A stretch of DNA of 13,798 nt, taken from JAHJDS01 sp964569795. GTDB lineage: Bacteria; Desulfobacterota; Desulfarculia; Desulfarculales; JAHJDS01. Below, in pieces: positions 10,497-13,798 of this stretch. The notes beneath the pieces are model-generated. The model was not told the origin of the DNA, made no database searches, and saw nothing but the letters and a program-made list of their open reading frames with translations. Within the stretch, counting starts at the first letter, position 1. Each line of letters opens with the position of its first letter. The position numbers were made by a program, and so were the translations under genes. Location: the NCBI GenBank assembly GCA_964569795.1, contig CAZMVB010000055.1:1-13798 (forward strand), read 5' to 3'.

Positions 10497-11018
10497 TCAA
10501 GCGGCCGCCTTCTGGTCCTCGACGGCCTTGAGGGTGCCCAGGAACTGGCGGATGACGGCCGCCAGGACCTGGACCATCTGCTGGGGCACGGCGTTCATGG
10601 TGCCCAGCATCTTGGCCAGGAGTTCCGGCCGGCCCGGCAGCTTGGCCAGGGCGAGGATGTCCTCGGTTGTCAGCCTCCGGTCGCCCAGGACCCCGGCCCG
10701 GATCTCGAGCTTGGGGTTGTCCTTGGCAAAGGCGCTGACGACCTTGGCCGGGGCGACCGGATCGTCGAAACCCAGCACCAGGGCGTTGGGTCCGGCCAGC
10801 AGGTCCTCGAGCCGGGCGGCGTCGGTCCCCTGGGCGGCCCGCTTGATCAGCGTGTTCTTGGCCACCTTGAAGACGACCCCCTCGGCCCGGCAGCGGCGCC
10901 TCAGTTCGGTCACCGCGGCCACGTCCAGGCCGGTGAAGTCGGCCAGCATGACCACCTGGGCCTTGGACAGCAGGTCGTTGGTCTCCGCGACCACGTTTTG
11001 TTTCTGATCTCGATTCAT
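10497..11018 (-). CDS. rplJ: 50S ribosomal protein L10
   Basis: The protein is 173 aa from the chosen ATG at 11016-11018 (MNRDQKQNVVAETNDLLSKA). Family landmarks are VVMLADFTGLDVAAVTELRR, VFKVAKNTLIKRAAQ, GPNALVLGFDDPVAPAKVVS and a C-terminal helix that carries L7/L12 dimers. L10 anchors the stalk on 23S rRNA. With bound L7/L12 it represses its own mRNA in bacteria, and the upstream gap contains a matching leader. A longer frame opens 20 codons upstream, but those residues do not look like L10 and the ribosome binding sequence (GGGGAG, 9 nt upstream) points to the chosen start. It lies 186 nt after rplA and 59 nt before rplL. Confidence 0.97.
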   Translation of the reverse strand: MNRDQKQNVVAETNDLLSKAQVVMLADFTGLDVAAVTELRRRCRAEGVVFKVAKNTLIKRAAQGTDAARLEDLLAGPNALVLGFDDPVAPAKVVSAFAKDNPKLEIRAGVLGDRRLTTEDILALAKLPGRPELLAKMLGTMNAVPQQMVQVLAAVIRQFLGTLKAVEDQKAAA

Positions 11019-11060
11019 CTCGTTTGGCTCCCCTCCTTTGTTGGACTCCCGATCAAAGGC

Positions 11061-11074
11061 GGGGACGGCTCCCC
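11061..11074 (-). repeat. Small hairpin before the rplJ ribosome binding site
   Basis: GGGGA and TCCCC form a perfect 5 bp stem around a 4-base loop, about 40 nt upstream of the rplJ start. It could take part in alternative folds that gate translation of rplJ; this is inference from position. Confidence 0.3.
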
Positions 11075-11082
11075 TCATCTCG

Positions 11083-11180
11083 GCGGGCTCGCCCGGAGGG
11101 CCCTTCCGGGCCGGTTTAAGACCGCCGGCCGCGAAGACCCCGAAGGTCTCGTCCGGCCGCCGGTCGCCCGCTGTCTTTGA
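11083..11180 (-). ncRNA. L10 ribosomal-protein leader (autoregulatory mRNA element)
   Basis: In the rplA-rplJ gap the transcript contains the sequence TCAAAGACAGCGGGCGA (11164-11180). It closely resembles the AAGACAGCAGG block that I recall as the conserved 5' part of L10 leaders. A long hairpin follows: 12 bp arms at 11154-11165 and 11120-11131 with one G-G mismatch, topped by an inner stem (AGACC / GGTCT) with a TTCGG loop. Directly after it comes CTTAA, also typical of the family. A second hairpin follows (11091-11111). GCGGGC (11166-11171) can pair over a long range with GCCCGC (11083-11088) to close the structure. L10 bound to L7/L12 is known to bind this leader type and repress rplJL translation. 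The family match is from memory, not a covariance search. Confidence 0.75.
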
Positions 11181-11204
11181 TTCGGGCGGGTTGTCGTTTC
11201 AAAT

Positions 11205-11912
11205 TCAGCGCAGGCCCAACTCCCTGATCTGGTTGGGGTCGATCTTGACGCCCGGCCCCATGGTGGTGGACACGGCCAGGGACCGGACATAGGTCCCCTT
11301 GGCCGTGGTCGGTTTCAGCCGGAGGATGGTCTCCAGGAAACTGATCATGTTCTCCCGGAGCTTGTCGGCCCCGAAAGAGACCTTGCCCAAAGGCACGTGG
11401 ACCACGCCGGCCTTGTCCACCCGGAACTCGACCCGGCCGGCCTTGAGTTCGCTCACGGCCCGGCCGATGTCAAAGGTGACGGTGCCCACCTTGGCGTTGG
11501 GCATCATCCCCCGCGGTCCCAAAATCTTGCCCAGCTTGCCGACCTGGCCCATCATGTCCGGGGTGGCCACGGCCTTGTCGAAATCGAGCCAGCCCTCCTG
11601 GACCTTCTTGATCATTTCCTCGGCCCCGACGTGGTCGGCGCCGGCCTCCTGGGCCTCGACGGCCTTTTCGCCCTTGGCAAAGGCCAGGACCCGGACCTCC
11701 CGGCCGGTGCCGTGGGGCAGGACCACCGAGCCCCGGACCATCTGGTCGGCGTGGCGGGGGTCCACCCCGAGGCGAATGGCCAGGTCCAGGGTCTCGTCGA
11801 ACTTGGCATAGGCCGCGGCCAGGGCCCGGCCGATGCCCTCCTCGACGCTGTGCCGCTGGGCGGCGTCCAGCTTCTCTTTGGCGGTGCGGTATTTCTTTCC
11901 GTGTCTGGGCAT
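11205..11912 (-). CDS. rplA: 50S ribosomal protein L1
   Basis: The protein is 235 aa, the full family length. It has the N-terminal MPRHGKKYRTAKEKLD, the VRGSVVLPHGTGREVRVLAF segment, the interdomain GKLGKILGPRGMMPNAKVGT motif that is diagnostic for L1, TFDIGRAVSELKAGRVEFRV, and the C-terminal YVRSLAVSTTMGPGVKIDPN. L1 binds 23S rRNA helices 76-78, forms the mobile L1 stalk that moves deacylated tRNA out of the E site, and in several bacteria represses rplKA translation by binding the mRNA. The ATG is at 11910-11912; the ribosome binding sequence is weak (GGGGA, 6 nt upstream). Only 19 nt separate it from rplK, so coupled translation is likely. No L1 target site could be assigned with confidence. 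Confidence 0.98.
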   Translation of the reverse strand: MPRHGKKYRTAKEKLDAAQRHSVEEGIGRALAAAYAKFDETLDLAIRLGVDPRHADQMVRGSVVLPHGTGREVRVLAFAKGEKAVEAQEAGADHVGAEEMIKKVQEGWLDFDKAVATPDMMGQVGKLGKILGPRGMMPNAKVGTVTFDIGRAVSELKAGRVEFRVDKAGVVHVPLGKVSFGADKLRENMISFLETILRLKPTTAKGTYVRSLAVSTTMGPGVKIDPNQIRELGLR

Positions 11913-11931
11913 GGTTCATCCCCGCTGGCGG

Positions 11932-12357
11932 TCAACCCTCGACGGTCAGGCCCATGGACCGGGCCGTACCGGCGATGGTCTTGACGGCGGCGTCGAGGTC
12001 TTCGGTGTTCAAATCCGGCATCTTCAGCTTGGCGATCTCCAGGACCTGGGCCCGGGTGACCGTGCCGACGAGTTCGGTCTTGGGCGAGTTGGAGCCCTTG
12101 GCCACCTGGGCCGCCTGCTTCAGCAGGATCGAGGCCGGGGGCGTCTTGGTGATGAAGGTGAAGGACCGATCGGCGTACACGGTGATCACCACCGGGATGA
12201 TGGTCCCTTCCTGTCCCTGGGTCTTGGCGTTGAAGGCCTTGCAAAAGTCCATGATATTGACCGAATGCTGACCCAGGGCCGGGCCCACCGGCGGCGAAGG
12301 GTTGGCCTGGCCGGCCGGTATCTGGAGCTTGATGTTGGTGATGACTTTCTTGGCCAT
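11932..12357 (-). CDS. rplK: 50S ribosomal protein L11
   Basis: The protein is 141 aa, the standard length. The N-terminal domain carries MAKKVITNIKLQIPAGQANP, SPPVGPALGQHSVNIMDFCK, and TKTPPASILLKQAAQVAKGS; the C-terminal rRNA-binding domain carries GTVTRAQVLEIAKLKMPDLN and ends RSMGLTVEG. L11 binds the GTPase-associated region of 23S rRNA at the stalk base, is needed for RelA activation, and is where thiostrepton acts. The conserved proline pair (PSPPVGPALG) targeted in thiostrepton resistance is intact. The ATG is at 12355-12357 with GAGGA about 4 nt upstream. It lies 99 nt after nusG and 19 nt before rplA. No TTA, CTA or TCA codons are used. Confidence 0.98.
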   Translation of the reverse strand: MAKKVITNIKLQIPAGQANPSPPVGPALGQHSVNIMDFCKAFNAKTQGQEGTIIPVVITVYADRSFTFITKTPPASILLKQAAQVAKGSNSPKTELVGTVTRAQVLEIAKLKMPDLNTEDLDAAVKTIAGTARSMGLTVEG

Positions 12358-12456
12358 GGCGTCCTCGTGTGGTTGCCTGCAACTGGCGGCCGGCGCGATG
12401 CGTTCCGGGGGAGGGGGTCGTCGTCTGTCGCCGGCGTCCGGGTTAACAAAACTCCT

Positions 12457-12987
12457 CTAGATCTTGGTCACTTGAACGAATTCGAGCTCCACCGGCGTCG
12501 AGCGTCCGAAGATGGAGATGAGGACCTTGATCTTGCCCTTTTCGGGCTTGACCTCCTCGACGACCCCGTTGAAGTTGGTGAACGGCCCGTCGATGACCCG
12601 GATCTCGTCCCCCTCCTCGAAGTGGAACTTGGGCTTGGGCTGCTTGATGCCCTCCTCCATCTGGGACTTGATCCGGTCGGCGTCGGCGTCGCCGATGGCC
12701 GTCGGCCCCTCGCCGGTGCCCAAGAAGTCGGTCACCTGGGGGGTGTCCTTGACCAGGTGCCAGGTCTGGTCGTCGAGGACCATCCGGACCAGGATGTAGC
12801 CCGGGAAAAACTTCCGCTCCGACTCCCGCTTCTGGCCCTTGACCATCTCGACGACCTTCTCGGTCGGGACCATGACCTCCTCGAAATATTCGGCCAGCCC
12901 ATGGGACCTGGCCCGTTCGAGAATCGAGGCCTTCACCTTTTTCTCGAAGCCCGAGTAGGTATGGACGATGTACCACTTGTAGTCCAC
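12457..12987 (-). CDS. nusG: Transcription termination/antitermination protein NusG
   Basis: The protein is 176 aa, a typical length. The NGN domain (about residues 1-115) opens MDYKWYIVHTYSGFEKKVKA and includes FFPGYILVRMVLDDQTWHLV; a linker with SQMEEGIKQPKPKFHFEEGD leads to the KOW domain (about 121-176), EIRVIDGPFTNFNGVVEEVK then FGRSTPVELEFVQVTKI. The NGN domain binds the RNA polymerase clamp and suppresses or enhances pausing, while the KOW domain contacts Rho or ribosomal protein S10. The start is GTG at 12985-12987: AAGGA lies 8 nt upstream and the protein fits the family from there. It follows secE by 131 nt, a gap with a long-loop hairpin, and precedes rplK by 99 nt. No TTA, CTA or TCA codons are used. 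Confidence 0.98.
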   Translation of the reverse strand: MDYKWYIVHTYSGFEKKVKASILERARSHGLAEYFEEVMVPTEKVVEMVKGQKRESERKFFPGYILVRMVLDDQTWHLVKDTPQVTDFLGTGEGPTAIGDADADRIKSQMEEGIKQPKPKFHFEEGDEIRVIDGPFTNFNGVVEEVKPEKGKIKVLISIFGRSTPVELEFVQVTKI

Positions 12988-12995
12988 GCGACCGA

Positions 12996-13000
12996 TCCTT
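12996..13000 (-). promoter_or_regulatory. Ribosome binding site fixing the GTG start of nusG
   Basis: AAGGA on the minus strand with 8 nt to the GTG at 12987. The encoded MDYKWYIVHTYSG matches the NusG N-terminus at the usual distance from the conserved WYIVHTYSG block. Confidence 0.75.
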
Positions 13001-13025
13001 GTTAGAAGGCGACCCGAACCGAAGG

Positions 13026-13061
13026 CCGGCGCCCGGAAAGCAACGGGTCACAGGGCGCCGG
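13026..13061 (-). repeat. Inverted repeat in the secE-nusG gap
   Basis: Perfect 9 bp arms CCGGCGCCC (13026-13034) and GGGCGCCGG (13053-13061) enclose an 18-base loop. It lies in the 131 bp gap between secE and nusG. No U-run follows. It could mark a processing point or be an mRNA-stabilising structure; no function is shown by the sequence. Confidence 0.5.
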
Positions 13062-13118
13062 GGGCAAAGGAAAACGAGACCGCGACCGGGTTCCGGCCGC
13101 CGGTTCCAGGAGGCTCTC

Positions 13119-13448
13119 TCAAGCCGCCTTGCCGGTCATTAACTTGATGACAAACCTCAGGATGCCGTCGATGCCGAACAGGTACAGGGCGCTGATGAAG
13201 GTCAGGGCCAGGACGACCAGGGTCGAGGCCAAGGCCTCCTTGCGGGTGGGCCAGGTGACCTTCTTCAGTTCGACCCGGACCTCCCGCAGGAAGGTGGCGG
13301 TCACGTCGAACCACCGCCGCGGGGCGAAGGCACCGCCGGTCGCGGGCGCCTTCTTGGCCTCCCGCTTGGCCCCCCCCTCGCCCGGCGGGGCCTGGCTGGC
13401 GGACCCGTTCCTGGCGGTGGTCTTGGTCGTTCGCTTTTTCTTGGCCAT
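13119..13448 (-). CDS. secE: Preprotein translocase subunit SecE
   Basis: The protein is 109 aa. A hydrophilic, basic N-terminal stretch (about residues 1-45, rich in K, R, A, G, T) precedes the conserved amphipathic segment FLREVRVELKKVTWPTRKEA (about 53-72) and a single membrane helix (about 73-97, STLVVLALTFISALYLFGID). SecE is the small essential subunit of the SecYEG channel in the inner membrane and clamps the two halves of SecY. The layout is that of the one-helix SecE found in most bacteria; E. coli has three helices. The N-terminal tail is longer than in minimal 60-70 aa versions. The ATG at 13446-13448 has AGGGA 6 nt upstream. It starts only 16 nt after the CCA end of tRNA-Trp, so tRNA processing would leave a very short leader. 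Confidence 0.97.
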   Translation of the reverse strand: MAKKKRTTKTTARNGSASQAPPGEGGAKREAKKAPATGGAFAPRRWFDVTATFLREVRVELKKVTWPTRKEALASTLVVLALTFISALYLFGIDGILRFVIKLMTGKAA

Positions 13449-13464
13449 GGTCTTTCCCTATGGG

Positions 13465-13541
13465 TGGCAGGCCAGGAGGGACTCGAACCCCCAACCCCCG
13501 GATTTGGAGTCCGGTGCTCTACCAGTTGGAGCTACTGGCCT
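13465..13541 (-). tRNA. trnW: tRNA-Trp (anticodon CCA)
   Basis: The 77 nt cloverleaf folds fully. The acceptor stem is AGGCCAG/CTGGCCT with discriminator G and an encoded CCA end. The D arm is GCTC/GAGC around a 9-base loop with GG. The anticodon stem is CCGGA/TCCGG with loop CTCCAAA, so the anticodon is CCA (13505-13507). The T stem is GGGGG/CCCTC with one G-U pair and loop TTCGAGT. It reads UGG codons. It sits 10 nt after rpmG and 16 nt before secE, so it must be cut from a mixed mRNA-tRNA transcript. Placement next to secE is common in bacteria. Confidence 0.97.
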
Positions 13542-13551
13542 GCAGGCGTCT

Positions 13552-13701
13552 CTACTTCACCTCCCGGTGGGGAGTATGGGTCCGGCAAAAGCGGCAGTAC
13601 TTCTTGAACTCCAGGCGGTCTGGCGTCCGCCGCTTGTTCTTGGTGGTCGTATAATTCCGGCGCTTGCACTCGGTGCAGGCCAGGGTGATGATGTCTCTCA
13701 T
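13552..13701 (-). CDS. rpmG: 50S ribosomal protein L33 (zinc-ribbon type)
   Basis: A 49 aa protein begins MRDIITLACTECKRRNYTTT and ends FKKYCRFCRTHTPHREVK. It carries two CxxC pairs (Cys9/Cys12 and Cys36/Cys39) that would bind zinc, so it is the cysteine-containing C+ form of L33, along with the family's NYTTTKNKR motif. L33 binds 23S rRNA near the E site. The ATG at 13699-13701 has GAGGA 6 nt upstream. The gene is 58 nt after the upstream tuf and 10 nt before tRNA-Trp, the tuf-rpmG-trnW-secE order known from Geobacter and related groups. The C+ form suggests that zinc availability could matter for this ribosome; a zinc-independent second copy, if any, would be elsewhere. Confidence 0.97.
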   Translation of the reverse strand: MRDIITLACTECKRRNYTTTKNKRRTPDRLEFKKYCRFCRTHTPHREVK

Positions 13702-13719
13702 GTCGCGTCCTCTTCGGTC

Positions 13720-13737
13720 CAGCGGGCCGGCCCGCTG
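13720..13737 (-). repeat. Perfect 18 bp palindrome between tuf and rpmG
   Basis: CAGCGGGCC is followed immediately by its exact reverse complement GGCCCGCTG. As RNA it could fold into a short hairpin with about 7 bp and a 4-base loop, in the 58 nt between tuf and rpmG. There is no U-run, so it is not a clear terminator. It could slow 3' decay of the tuf message or attenuate read-through into rpmG. Confidence 0.5.
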
Positions 13738-13759
13738 ATCAGCGCCGACTGCCCGGGTT

Positions 13760-13798
13760 CTACTCGATGATCTTGCTGATCACCCCGGCGCCCACCGT
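13760..13798 (-). CDS. tuf: Elongation factor Tu, C-terminal fragment (gene runs off the right edge)
   Basis: The last 12 codons read TVGAGVISKIIE followed by TAG. This is the conserved end of bacterial EF-Tu domain 3 (the ...GRTVGAGVVxKIIE motif). It lies 58 nt upstream of rpmG in the same direction. Together with the tuf start at the left edge it shows two tuf genes flanking the rpmG-to-rpsG cluster as direct repeats. Only 12 residues are visible, but the motif and position are specific. Confidence 0.92.
   Translation of the reverse strand, partial: TVGAGVISKIIE

Noticed and set aside
11016..11078. Longer rplJ start at 11078
   Set aside because: The extra 20 residues do not resemble L10, there is no well-placed ribosome binding site, and the extension overlaps the leader structure.
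12358..12456. L1 binding site in the rplK leader
   Set aside because: Only short, weak pairings are visible (for example GTTGC/GCAAC with almost no loop), and I could not match them to a known L1 target.

Overview
The window is a dense block of translation and transcription genes, all on the minus strand: the secE-nusG-rplKAJL-rpoBC cluster joined head-to-tail to the start of the str operon. In transcription order (right to left) it holds: the end of one tuf gene (EF-Tu), rpmG (L33), tRNA-Trp(CCA), secE, nusG, rplK (L11), rplA (L1), rplJ (L10), rplL (L7/L12), rpoB, rpoC, rpsL (S12), rpsG (S7) and the first codons of a second tuf. The DNA is clearly GC-rich. The order tuf-rpmG-trnW-secE-nusG-rplKAJL-rpoBC-rpsL-rpsG, the RpoC layout (zinc sites at 70/72/85/88 and 801/875/882/885, NADFDGD at 458-464, a long insert after the trigger loop) and the L33 with two CxxC pairs fit a proteobacterium, most likely of the former Deltaproteobacteria (Desulfobacterota and relatives). 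This placement is inferred from gene order and protein character, not from a database search.

Layout: 13760-13798 is the 3' end of tuf; 13465-13701 carries rpmG and tRNA-Trp packed 10 nt apart; 12457-13448 secE and nusG; 10048-12357 the four large-subunit protein genes, with a recognisable L10-type autoregulatory leader (11083-11180) before rplJ; 1553-9959 rpoB and rpoC, both starting at TTG; 82-1360 rpsL and rpsG; 1-38 the 5' end of the second tuf. The gaps are short except rplA-rplJ (186 bp, leader), rpoC-rpsL (192 bp, promoter plus leader hairpins) and rpsL-rpsG (436 bp, a GC-rich tandem repeat array plus a candidate promoter).

The genes work together as the growth-rate-controlled core of gene expression. 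RpoB and RpoC form the RNA polymerase catalytic core and NusG tunes its elongation. L1, L10, L11 and L7/L12 form the L1 stalk and the GTPase-stimulating stalk that EF-Tu contacts. S12 and S7 sit at the decoding and E/P sites, and SecE anchors the translocon. Feedback by L10 on its leader, a strong hairpin between rplL and rpoB, and promoters before rpsL and rpsG would allow different outputs from one co-directional cluster.

I found no evidence of a novel defence, mobile or biosynthetic system. The features that most deserve a second look are the absence of fusA between rpsG and tuf, the tandem repeat array in the rpsL-rpsG gap, the palindrome embedded in a strong promoter that overlaps the rpoC stop codon, the TTG starts of both large polymerase genes, and the complete absence of TTA, CTA and TCA codons from six genes including rpoB and rpoC.
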